From positions 62,001 through 126,000 of the forward strand of contig JBBELK010000293.1 in NCBI GenBank assembly GCA_037783545.1: a stretch of 64,000 bases of DNA, given 5' to 3'. The position numbers were made by a program, and so were the translations under genes. The stretch comes from Henricia sp. BOLD:AAB3569 (taxonomy: Eukaryota > Echinodermata > Asteroidea > Spinulosida > Echinasteridae). Position 1 is the stretch's first letter. Every line of letters starts with the position of its first letter. Shown here piece after piece: positions 53,885-63,062 of the stretch. The notes below the pieces were generated by a model, which was not told where the DNA came from, did not search any database, and saw only the letters and a list, made by a program, of their open reading frames with translations.

Positions 53885-54124
53885 GGGGCCAATTTCATGG
53901 CGTTGCTTAGCACAAAAATTTGCTTAGCACAGGATTTGTTTGCTTTATTTTGCAAAAATGGATTGCCAGCCAAAATCGTAAGTGATGTGTTTTGAAAGGT
54001 ATTCTCCTACTCTTTCGAAGAACACAAGTTGGTGTATAATTTTGGCTTGTAGTCCATTTTATAAAGCAAATAAATCCTGTGCTAAGCAAATTTTTGTGCT
54101 AAGCAACGCCATGAAATTGGCCCC
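53885..54124. mobile_element. GGGGCCAATTTCATGGCGTT foldback, full copy
   Basis: GGGGCCAATTTCATGGCGTT and AACGCCATGAAATTGGCCCC are perfect inverted ends. TTGCTTAGCACAGGATTTGT and ACAAGTTGGTGTATAATTTT are internal landmarks. A stub of the right end is at 19335-19353. Confidence 0.9.
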
Positions 54125-54136
54125 TGTTCTCTGTAC

Positions 54137-54325
54137 GTCCGCCATAACTGGGGGCCATCCAGTGCCATTAACTGTACGTTACATTATGTTGTCACTTCGA
54201 ACAATTTGCGCATTCCTTGTTAAAGTCTGCGTGCACTCAAAGGGGCGCGTTGTGCACTATTAAATTTTAACAAAACAGAACGCACACTTCATGGCACTGG
54301 ATGGCCCCAGTTAATTATGGTGGAC
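54137..54325. mobile_element. GTCCGCCATAACTGGGGGCC foldback
   Basis: The left arm GTCCGCCATAACTGGGGGCC, then ATCCAGTGCCAT, is complemented at the right by ATGGCACTGGATGGCCCCAG and TTATGGTGGAC. It directly follows the previous foldback. Confidence 0.85.
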
Positions 54326-54811
54326 GCATAGGGAAGGAGTCCTCAGTTACCGGATTGAACCTGCTTTTTCTTGATATTGAGTAGCTTCCGATCTTGTAGA
54401 GCAACTTTTGTTTAAAATGTCAACAATGTAAACACAAAATGATTTGCTCAAGGAAAACAGAAACTGCCCTTAGGTATGGCAGCTATTCGATAAGGTCTAT
54501 TCCACCATGGAGGTAGGCCATGATTCCACCAAGTAATCAACACTTCCATTGGGCATGTGGTACCAGCAACAGTATTATATAATTATCATGACGATGCTAA
54601 GTAAACTTGTTGTTTCAAATGCCCAAAATAATTATAACATTTTATAAAAATTTGCCCAGATAACAGAGCAAAGTGTGCGGGTACACTGACTGCATCGTAC
54701 GTGTACAGTTAGCCTTAGAAGTAGGCCTATAGCGCAACTAAAGGAAAGGGCCCGATTATATTTAGGTATGACTTCTTTTTTTAAATTTTGTATTATTTTC
54801 CCAAATCCCGA

Positions 54812-55219
54812 CAGTAAAGGGGGCAATTTGGCAACACAGACCACATTTTCGAGGAAGTACCTTTGTCTGGTCTCAAAATAAAGTTTAAGTTGTTCTGAAG
54901 AGATAACTTAGGCCCAATTAAAGGGTTACAAATAGCCCACTATTTCTGTACAAATGTCCAATATACGCTCGTAACCGGGACAGACACTTGTGTTACATTT
55001 TAGGCCGTCCCGGTTACGAGCGAGTATATTGGAAATTTGTACACTGCAGGGTTTTTAGAAAGGAATGTTGTCACACTATTTGTAACCCTTTTTGGGGCCT
55101 AAGTTATCTCTTCAGAACGACTGAACCTTATTTATTTTATTTTGAGACCAGACAAAGGTGTTTTCTTGAAAATATGGTCTGTGTTGCCAAAATGCCCCCT
55201 TTACCGTGGAAAGACTCAT
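54812..55219. mobile_element. Foldback, full copy, with CGCTCGTAACCGGGACG centre
   Basis: AAAGGGGGCAATTTGGCAAC at the left, GCCAAAATGCCCCCTTTACC at the right; ACCTTTGTCTGGTCTC pairs with GAGACCAGACAAAGGT. The centre (54955-55035) is an almost perfect hairpin. The open frame at 54988-55257 is the right arm. Confidence 0.85.
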
Positions 55220-55257
55220 TTACATGTTGTAATTATAATACAGAGACAGAATTATAA

Positions 55258-55737
55258 ATAAAATAAAATAAATAAGTGCAAAGTAAAAATGCAATTTTTT
55301 TGCATTTATTTTGAATTTATTCCAAAATTAAAGTGCGCCCTCCTATTGTGTCCGCCATACTTCAAAAAGGCTAATAAATTGCGGCATGTGAAACACAGAA
55401 CAAAAAAAACACATAACATGGTCAAATTTTGAACAGTCTTGTATAATTTTTATTTGGAAGAAGAAAAAAACAAAACAAACACGCTGTACATTCTATATAT
55501 GACAATGTATACGCGTGCACTAAATGCAGTTCGTGTCTTTTCCTCCTTTTCAGCAAGTTTCGTGTTTTATTTGCTCATAGTCTGCTGCGTATAGGCCGCC
55601 AATGGGTTATTTAATGAAACGACGGCTTGACGCATGGTTGCGGAAATTCCCGTCAACACAGTGCACAGCTTAAACATAAAGTGCCTATGAGACGACACGG
55701 TTTAAAGGTACTATGCACATACTGCCAATTTCAGACA
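55258..55737. other. No gene seen
   Basis: AT-rich; starts with an AAATAAAATAAATAAG tract at 55257-55275; no supported coding frame. Confidence 0.45.
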
Positions 55738-56004
55738 TATTTTATTATTATTTCTTTCTGGTATTCATACTAAGGATTCCTCAAAAGTGCCCATTGCACT
55801 GTCACTCGCAAGCGTGAGCTAGAAAACCCATGAAAAATTAGAAATGGCCAGAGACACCGGGGAATCCCCTTGCTTTTCACGAAAGAATGCTCTGGGATCT
55901 TTAAAGTGCGTTACCGTTACCTAACACACTGGACCAACGGCTTTACATCCCTTCTGAAAGATGGAGCAAGTGTGGTTGAGTAGGTAGGCCTACAGGTACC
56001 GCAG

Positions 56005-56053
<49 letters not shown>

Positions 56054-56126
56054 GTTCGAACCCGCAACCCCAAGTTTTCACCTATGATTGCGAGTCCATG
56101 ACCCAAACCACTTTGCCACGGTACCT
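55738..56126 (-). mobile_element. tRNA-derived SINE copy with poly-G expansion
   Basis: Reading leftward: AGGTACCGTGGCAAAGTGGT head, GGTTGCGGGTTCGAAC B-box, then a 46-base G run (as read on +, 56007-56052) where the other copy has one short segment. Next come CGGCTGCGGTACC, the body, GCTTGCGAGTGACAGTGCAA, and a (AAT)n tail after CCAGAAAGAAATAATAATA. Confidence 0.8.
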
Positions 56127-56261
56127 CTAATTTGAACCAAGTTATAGGCACATTGTCATGATTGCACAAATTTTGTATAAATGTCAAAGCTAAAAATCGG
56201 ATATCATCTCAATCTCATTCATACCAGTGCACAAAATGCAATACGAAATGCTAAATGCAAT

Positions 56262-56342
56262 ACGAAACCGCACAGGCACCATTCTAGCAGGAATACATAG
56301 TATTCGTTGAGCTGATCAATAATCAGTAACTTAAGAATGACA
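56262..56342 (+). repeat. GGCACCATTCTAGCAGGAAT repeat
   Basis: GGCACCATTCTAGCAGGAAT, then TTCGTTGAGCTGATCAATAA and TAACTTAAGAATGAC; a second copy lies at 57211-57290. Confidence 0.7.
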
Positions 56343-56391
56343 TATCCCGTACATTCCGTGCTTAAGAACGACTCGAATGGCGGTGTTACGG

Positions 56392-56407
56392 TTTGCGCAT
56401 GCGCAAA
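56392..56407. promoter_or_regulatory. Palindromic NRF1-type motif
   Basis: TTTGCGCATGCGCAAA is a perfect 16-base palindrome containing GCGCATGCGC, the consensus of the NRF1 / EWG family. No gene start is recognised nearby, so function is speculative. Confidence 0.3.
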
Positions 56408-56864
56408 ATCTCTCAGAATATACATGTAACATGTGTGTACGCACTGTGTGAGTATACCGTGCGCACCATGCATAAATTGTGATTAGCGTTATTCTATATA
56501 TAGCGTTATACATGTATCAACGTGAGAATTTTTTATTTCGTTTTTTAAATTATTTGTGCCGTTTCAATGACTTTGAATAATATTTTGTCTTATTAAGAGT
56601 TGCCCAGGCAACGCTATATCATAATATGTCTCACCAAGATAAAGTGAGGCGTCCCGGCATTGTGTTGTTCGGCTATATTCACCGTGTCCAATTGAGTGTA
56701 ACGAAGACTACGAAGGAAACACACACTTCACAGGTGGCGGTACGCAGCGATAATTGTCTATATGCACTGAATTATTTAATAATCTGGGGACACTCACAAT
56801 GAAAATTACTTTTCATTATCAACACCACAATCAGCTTTCAGAAATTATTTGTTTTATTTATTAA

Positions 56865-56998
56865 AGGCACAGGCTCGTCAGCAATGCGCGCCCGCCAAAT
56901 GTGTGCCACGCAATACGCAGCTCCATAGCAAAGGCATGGAACTGCGCGTGTTTCGAGCACGAATTTGGCGGGCGCGCATTGCTGACGAGCCTGTGCCT
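56865..56998. mobile_element. TTAA-flanked AGGCACAGGCTCGTC foldback, second copy
   Basis: TTAA|AGGCACAGGCTCGTCAGCAA and TTGCTGACGAGCCTGTGCCT|TTAA are perfect inverted ends. Inner GCGCGCCCGCCAAAT pairs with ATTTGGCGGGCGCGC apart from small differences. Confidence 0.9.
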
Positions 56999-57014
56999 TT
57001 AAAGCCCCAATACA

Positions 57015-57110
57015 ACAGTTGCAGTTACCCAAAATTTTATTTCACGAGTTGACAAGTAAAATCCGACTAAAAGTGTTGATAGCAATGGTATAATAAACCC
57101 CATATACCTA
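57015..57110 (+). repeat. CACGAGTTGAC repeat, fragment
   Basis: CAGTTGCAGTTACCCAAAAT, CACGAGTTGACAAGTAAAAT, and AAGTGTTGATAGCAATGGTA, then a C-rich tract. Confidence 0.6.
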
Positions 57111-57210
57111 CCTCCCCCTCCCCCCCCGACCCCAATTATCAAGTGTCGCATCTCGTGCGTTTGGGAGGGGGGACCGCTCAAAGTACCCCCAAATGTGACT
57201 TTTAATTAGA

Positions 57211-57290
57211 GTTTCGCGCACAGGCACCATTCTAGCAGGAATACATAGTGTTCGTTGAGCTGACCAATAATCAATAACTTAAGAACGACT
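57211..57290 (+). repeat. GGCACCATTCTAGCAGGAAT repeat, second copy
   Basis: Matches 56262-56342 with a handful of differences. Confidence 0.7.
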
Positions 57291-57584
57291 CGAAGTATAC
57301 ACACCTGCACCCCACGCCCTCATGCTACCACACCCTCGGGTGGGGATCTTGTTATACGTGTTTTATGCCCCAGGGTGGTTTTTTTTTCCTCATCAAAATC
57401 AGATTATTAGGGGAAAATCGTTAATGTTTTTTGCACACCTGGTGGGCGCTATGCATGTGTAGCGTTGTTCTGTTGGACATCATGCACCTATATTGTTTCC
57501 TACTACCTGTACCCCACTCCCCTCATGCTGAAAATTACAGCGAGATTGTCCACGATGGTTCAAACTTGAATTCACTTATAAAAT

Positions 57585-57822
57585 ATTATGTGACCCGCTC
57601 TGGGAAAAGAAGAAATATGTGGCATTTCTACGCTACTTAAAATTATATACAAAAACACAAAGGAAATTCCAGGCGGTATCTGGGCACCGCCGGCAATTTC
57701 TATTGTGTTTTGGTATTTTAATGAGCGTGGATTTGCCGCGGATTTCTTCTTATGGTCGCAAAAAAGAATACTATAGCCAACGCGACTTATGCTATACCTT
57801 TTCCCAGAGCGGGTCATTATAT
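57585..57822. mobile_element. Foldback with TGACCCGCTCTGGGAAAAG ends
   Basis: TATGTGACCCGCTCTGGGAA at the left, TTCCCAGAGCGGGTCATTAT at the right. The arms decay inward, with a GGCGGTATCTGGGCACCGCC hairpin near 57675. Confidence 0.85.
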
Positions 57823-57958
57823 ACAGTATGAAATGTATTTAATAATACCGTTGGTGTTTGCAAAGTCACACATGGCTTATTCGCTGACATCACGAAGTGA
57901 CATGCACCCTATTAGAAGGCCAAGTGCACTCTGTTGCAGTTCGTGAAAACCGCACAGT

Positions 57959-58010
57959 CACTATAAGCAACTAACAATGGAAATTGGGCACAAACCATAA
58001 TTGTTATTAA
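57959..58010 (+). repeat. CACTATGAGCAAC palindrome, left half, interrupted
   Basis: CACTATAAGCAACTAACAAT, then GGGCACAAACCATAATTGTTA and TTAA, where a MITE interrupts it. The right half is 58452-58492 (TTAACAATGGTGTGTGCCC). Confidence 0.85.
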
Positions 58011-58451
58011 AGTTGCACTGCCCGTGTTTGGGCCGATTTGGGCGTACAATTTTTTTTTTAAAGTTGAATAGGTATTTTTCTAGAATAGAAAAAGTTACCA
58101 GCTTTCATTTGGTACCAAGAACGTAAAAATCCGTCAAGGATTAATGCCATTCGATTGAAAACAAGAAATGATTAAATGGCTGGCTGGTCATTTAATCGAC
58201 AGGGTTATGACGTAATGTACATGTGCGCGTACATGTTTACATTGTACACATACTATGTACATATGAGCGTACGCGCACATGTACAACATGTGAAGCACGT
58301 TTCAAGAAAAAGGCTTGTATCTCCAATTCCCGACGTCGGAAATTTATGTTTTTGATATTTTTCGTTACAGAGACACATAAGCTTTCTAAATTCGTTCGCT
58401 TGTGTAAATTAATTTGTTTAATCCTTTCACCGAAACACGGGCAATGCAACT
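58011..58451. mobile_element. piggyBac-like MITE with TTAA target duplication
   Basis: AGTTGCACTGCCCGTGTTTG at the left and the almost exact complement AACACGGGCAATGCAACT at the right, each flanked by TTAA (58007-58010 and 58452-58455). Length 441 bases. The interior includes a GTACATGTGCGCGTACATG-type palindromic stretch and part of a chance open frame (58223-58645). Confidence 0.85.
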
Positions 58452-58492
58452 TTAACAATGGTGTGTGCCCAATGTCCATTGTTCATAGGAGT
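58452..58492 (+). repeat. CACTATGAGCAAC palindrome, right half, interrupted
   Basis: TTAACAATGGTGTGTGCCC through CATTGTTCATAGGAGTG completes the palindrome begun at 57959. Confidence 0.8.
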
Positions 58493-58830
58493 GGGGGACA
58501 CACATTTTCACGAATTGACAACACAGTAAACGTTATATTTATTCGAACAAAAAAAAACAGTTTTGAAAATGCTTTGCACGAAATATATCATCCATACTTG
58601 TGGAATATAGTAAAAAACTTGACCGAATCAATTCCTAAGTTGTAAATTTACGATAGGTGTCAGTTCGTGAAAACAAAAATGTTGGGTGTCAGTTCGTGGA
58701 AACGCAATTTACGTGCTGACGTCATTTTGTAGCCGAGACGAGCACTGACTGAAGTGCCACTACGTGTCATGTGTCACCGACGAATTTTAAAGCGATGCAG
58801 AATTGAAACTGATAGGCCTACATATCCTCT

Positions 58831-58917
58831 CACTATGAACAACTAACAATGGAAATTTGGCACCATTGTTAATAACCGTGGTTTGTGCCCAATTTCCATT
58901 GTTAGTTGCTCATAGTG
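58831..58917. repeat. CACTATGAACAACTAACAAT palindrome, second copy
   Basis: Same arms and centre as 36464-36555, with the left inner arm shortened by a few bases. Confidence 0.88.
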
Positions 58918-59214
58918 TCTCTGAACAGATATCTTTGACGGACACTGATTTTATTATACAGCGGACAATGTAACTGCTGACCCATTCATTTGCCGGTAGT
59001 TCAAATCGATGTTTGTTTGTCCTTGAAAACGCCCATTACATAGAAAAAGCCAGTAAATAAAACACGATGAATGAGAGGAATTTTAAAAATATATTACTGA
59101 AATGCCAACTTTTAACAGTACATTTTGATTATATTTGGATAATGAGGTTGTGAAGAATTTATTTTATACACATCAATCATCAGATATGATTTATAATTTA
59201 CTTTAGTGTAAAAT

Positions 59215-59689
59215 AGTACCTTAAATTTTTGGGGTTTTTTTACTCAAAGTGTTGATAGCAATGTTAACAAACACCACATGAATTTATTTCCGTCAAAAAT
59301 GGTATTTCATGTTGGAAATTGACAACCATTCACTTGTACACAACATCCACATAGATTGTAAAGGTGTACTGAAGCACTGATGCATCTATGTAGCTCAAAT
59401 TTCTTCAGGCTAGTTTACCAACATTCTTCCTTAGATATTTTACACTCTTATTCCACGAATCTGCAAAAAGTTGTATCTTGCGAATGATACATAGGGCATT
59501 TAAGAGAGAAATTGCCAACTGAAGCATTTTTTAACCATTCATTCAGCACAACAAAACCAAGCATGGATTATTATTATTATTTTTTTAAATATTACTGCAT
59601 CTATGTTGCTGAAATTTATACGAGGCATGCACTTTATCAACAGTTTAGTTATGTAATGCTGTTGTTCCTGTTTTTAAAAGTTACCCAAA
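59215..59689 (+). repeat. CACGAGTTGAC repeat, long copy
   Basis: AGTGTTGATAGCAATGTTAA and CAAACACCACATGAATTTAT, then ATTACTGCATCTATGTTGC and TAGTTATGTAATGCTGTTG. It continues directly into the 3' end of the inverted LINE copy, so the two may be parts of one element. Confidence 0.6.
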
Positions 59690-60535
59690 AGTTACAACAA
59701 CTACAACATCAAAAATTCACAAAACATCAACACTCGCACAATTGGACAAAACTAATGTTTACAGAAGAACAACATCACAAGAAATATTATACACGCACGT
59801 GACACTGAAATTTATGCTAATTACGGGAAGGGCGAAAAACCCACAAAAACCTTTTTAAGAAAAAAAAATGCATGGGAAAATTCCCTTCCGGCCCTAAAAT
59901 TAAAGTTTAATTTCATGGCAACCAAGTCATAAGACTCCGTAAATTAGCATTTCTCCCTTGAAGTTGATCACGTGAATATTATGTGCTCAAAGAAGACATA
60001 GTTCTAAGGTGTGCACTAAGGCTGTTCCAAATTGCGGCGCCAGTTACAGCAAAACTCGAGGCGTAAGACTCCTTTCGTGCAAAGGGAATTTTCAATGTCT
60101 TTTCGGCAGATTGACGGGTTTCTCGAGTTTGTACGTATGGTGGAAATAGACTTGCCATATACTGCGGGGCCAAGGAATTGATGCTTTTAAAGACAAATAT
60201 AGCTTTCTTGTATTTAACTCTCTCTGGACAGGCAAGCCAGTCGAGCTTTTTAAACATGTCAGCCGATGGAGTTAGAAAATCGCATTTCAGTATTAATCTG
60301 GCTGCACGTTTGAGGCATTTGCTCAAGACAGTGTTATGAGATGCGTAACGGTCACCCCATACTGTGCAACAATAATCTAGACTAGGCATGACTAAACTGA
60401 ACATAAGGGTGTTCATGTGCTTTTGAGTTACACAGTCCCGAATTTTTTTTAACATAGCTAATTTCGAAAAAAACTGTCTTCTTTACATATTCGACATATG
60501 TTGGTTACAACTTAAGGTTTCGTCAATAATAATAT
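59690..60535 (-). mobile_element. Second copy of the 13.7-kb LINE, 3' end
   Basis: Encodes on the minus strand the same reverse-transcriptase C-terminus as 13658-14421, nearly residue for residue over 158 residues (RDCVTQKHMNTLM, LDYCCTVWGDRYASHN, PSADMFKKLDWLA). The frame is broken upstream near 60460 by extra A/T bases, but the LGVIIDETLS region is still readable to about 60530. The shared 3' UTR (GATGTTGTTCTTCTGT) extends down to about 59690. It abuts a fragment of the GCGTCTGGTGT repeat at 60536. Confidence 0.83.
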
Positions 60536-60680
60536 TAATTCTGTACTTCACACCTTCTGCGTGCACCGCATAGCAACAAATATTTAGACAGTCTGGTCAA
60601 GTGGTACTAAGTGTGCATGTAAAAGGAAGCACGTCAGAACACCAGACGCAATTCATGCGAAACACGTACACGAAAAATAC
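60536..60680 (-). repeat. GCGTCTGGTGT-family fragment
   Basis: Contains CTGTACTTCACACCTTCTGC, then ACACCAGACGCAATTCATGC and GCGAAACACG at its outer end, adjacent to the truncated LINE at 60535. Confidence 0.6.
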
Positions 60681-61136
60681 TCATTTACTCTATTTCCTTG
60701 GATGGCCCTTGCAAATCTCCCAGCACATTTACCCTCATTTTGGGGGGCCTGGCTGGGGAGATTTGTCAGTAAGCTCGGTTTGTATTTTTGGGTTAATATG
60801 TCATTTATTCTATATTATGGGTCAACAATGAAAGATTCCCCGGCATTTTGTCATGGTTACAAATAATGGTTTTCAAGTGATGACCTAAAAAGTTGGGCAC
60901 ACCGCTATCACCTACAGTACACATCGGCATATAATGTTTTGTAAGGTATATTTGTTTTGTTTCACATTGGTATGCGGAAACTGAGAGCTATCAGCACCCT
61001 GTAACAGGAAAACCTCAATAACTATCGCAAGTATCGATATAATGTTTGTTTTCGACATTATTACTTTATAAAACATTTTAAAGTGACATTTCTATTTTTT
61101 AAGACCAACCGTTTCCAACAATGCGAAACAAGGGGT
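60681..61136. other. No gene seen
   Basis: Contains GCAAATCTCCCAGC and GCTGGGGAGATTTGTC in opposite orientation (60710-60770), a small inverted pair; otherwise featureless. Confidence 0.4.
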
Positions 61137-61281
61137 CTGTTTTCGCGACCACAAGCAGAAACATGTTTCTGACAAAGCCAACTTTGGTCGTCCGCAACCA
61201 CAGCCGTTCCTTGGTCGCACCAGTGATAATACTATACATGTATACGTCAAAACATGTTTCTGATTATGGTCGCGAAAACAG
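61137..61281. mobile_element. Foldback with CTGTTTTCGCGACCA ends
   Basis: CTGTTTTCGCGACCACAAGC and TATGGTCGCGAAAACAG are inverted, with AGAAACATGTTTCTGA and AAACATGTTTCTGATTA just inside. Confidence 0.8.
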
Positions 61282-61383
61282 TTTTCGGTCACTTATAACA
61301 GGTGGGGAATTCACTCGGAAGCTAAAACCATGATCATGTCCCCAAAAAACTGCAAAATGTAACATCCATGCACTCATGTGGCA

Positions 61384-61430
61384 ATAACGTCATTCTTTGC
61401 CCAACTTTCGGACAACATGGCGGCGCCGAT
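61384..61430 (-). repeat. End fragment of the GGGCGCCGCCATTTTG foldback
   Basis: TTTGCCCAACTTTCGGACAA followed by CATGGCGGCGCC, matching the right end of the family. Confidence 0.5.
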
Positions 61431-61865
61431 AGGCATTGCTACAACTGCAATTAAAGGGGAATTAAACCCAACAAACAAGACATTGTTTTGAACAAGTGTA
61501 ACTTGTAAAATATTTGTATACAAAGAACATGGAATTTGACCCTCTAAAAATCCGATACGGCCTTCACAAAGAACGGCTCATGGGTGCACCCGGCAAGTAA
61601 ATAGCAGAGATCCGTGCGCTGAGCTCATACAATTATTAGAGAGAGTTGCGAGCTGAACTACGAGTGTGGTCTTGTGTAGATTATGGCAATCGCAGTGACG
61701 TGAGGTATTTTTCTTCCAACTATAAACATTTTGGACAATGTAGCTCCTAAAAGTGGCCCTATTTTGCCCAGTAGCGTATGTGCCTTTGTTCCAAAGTGGA
61801 AATTAGGGAATAAAAGTAACGGATTACCTCCATAAAATTGAACAGAATTTAGAAAAAGATTATTA
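61431..61865. other. No gene seen
   Basis: An 85-codon minus frame at 61658-61915 runs into the SINE tail and is not supported. Confidence 0.4.
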
Positions 61866-62220
61866 TTTATTATTATTATTATTTCTTTCTGGTATTCATA
61901 CCAAGGATTCCTCAATAGTGCTCATTGCACTGTCACTCGCAAGCGTGAGGAAACCCATGAAGAATTAGAATTAGAAATGGCCAGAGACACCGGGGAATCC
62001 CCTTGCTCTTTACGAAAGAATGCTCTGGGATCTTTAGAGTGCGTTACCATTACCTAACACACTGGACCAACGGCTTTACATCCCTTCCGAAGGATGGAGC
62101 AAGTGTGGTTGAGTGCCTTGCCCAAGGGCACAGGTACCGCAGCCGGATTCGAACCCGCAACCCCAAGTTTTCACCCATGATTGCGAGTCAATGGTCCTAA
62201 CCACTCGGCCACGGTACCCC
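61866..62220 (-). mobile_element. tRNA-derived SINE, full-length copy
   Basis: Reading leftward: GGGTACCGTGGCCGAGTGGT head whose GGTACCG pairs exactly with CGGTACC after the T-arm, A-box GTGGCCGAGTGGTTAGG, B-box GGGTTCGAATCC. Then GTGCCCTTGGGCAAGGCACT, GTAAAGCCGTTGGTCCAGTG, GGGGATTCCCCGGTGTCTC and a tail ATACCAGAAAGAAATAATAA. A tRNA-Leu/Ser-like ancestor with a long variable arm is likely. Confidence 0.85.
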
Positions 62221-62471
62221 ACGATAATTCAATGAGTAATTTGGTTGTTGTCCTGAGCAGCTGAGAGAGTTGTGAGTATTTTTAAATGATGTTTGAAAAT
62301 TTGGCATTCAGCATTGGTTCCTATGGGAGCCCTATTTACTTGTGTGCAACTTTATGGGCGCCGCCATTTTGTCCGGAAACTGGGCAAAGAACGACGTTTT
62401 GTGGACAACTACTTTGTGTACTCCTACAGCAATATATACGTAACGGAGCTCTGGAAAAAAGTGTCATCTGA

Positions 62472-62632
62472 TATTTTGAGACCCCGTGATAATTCATCAG
62501 AGGATGACAACATAAATTATTCAGTGCAAAATGCCGTCATCCTATATACATTCTGGATATCGTATTCCCGAGATAATTAGTACATTTTGCACTGCATATC
62601 ATCCTACGATAAATTATCACGGGATCTCAGAA
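62472..62632. mobile_element. Foldback with GAGACCCCGTGATAATT ends
   Basis: GAGACCCCGTGATAATTCAT at the left, AATTATCACGGGATCTC at the right, with CAGTGCAAAATG also inverted toward the centre. Confidence 0.7.
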
Positions 62633-62653
62633 AGTCGGTGAAACTTCCACTAT

Positions 62654-62808
62654 TGTATAGACCGTATCGAATAGCCGCCATTTCGTGGGGCAGTTTCTTT
62701 GTTCCTTGAGGACATGCATGGCTGCACATATTGTGCTTCCATTGTTGAACGGTTTAAGTAACAAAAGGTGCCCCACGAAATGGCGGCTATTCCATACGGT
62801 CTATAGTA
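62654..62808. mobile_element. TATAGACCGTATC foldback, complete
   Basis: TATAGACCGTATCGAATAGC at the left, and GGCTATTCCATACGGTCTAT at the right followed by A. CCGCCATTTCGTGGGGC is also inverted. TA flanks suggest a Tc1/mariner-like mobiliser. Other copies are 19714-19858 and (truncated) 6299-6386. Confidence 0.85.
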
Positions 62809-63062
62809 GGAGTACACGAAGGAGTTTTCCACGAAAACGTCATACTTTGCCCAGTTTCTGGACAAAATGGCGGCACCCCTAAGCTACTCAAAGGTCGTAT
62901 CCGATTTTTAGCGGGGTCAAATTCCTTCCGCCTTGTTCTTTTTATCAAAAATAATGTACGAGTTACACTTAGTCAGATCGATGTCTTTTGCTTCTTGGGT
63001 TGAATTCCCCTTTAATTTCGTATCCAGTTTTCCACGGGTAATATTTCTTGTTCTTTGTATAT

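Larger units (their letters stand above)
62355..62879. mobile_element. GGGCGCCGCCATTTTG foldback carrying two further palindromes
   Basis: Outer arms are 62355-62435 (GGGCGCCGCCATTTTGTCC, AACTGGGCAAAGAACGACGT) and 62809-62879. Inside lie a palindrome at 62472-62632 and a TATAGACC palindrome at 62654-62808. All three are non-coding. Confidence 0.75.

Noticed and set aside
58223-58645. 140-codon plus-strand frame
   Set aside because: It begins inside the TTAA-flanked MITE and crosses its right border into the split palindrome, so it is a chance frame.
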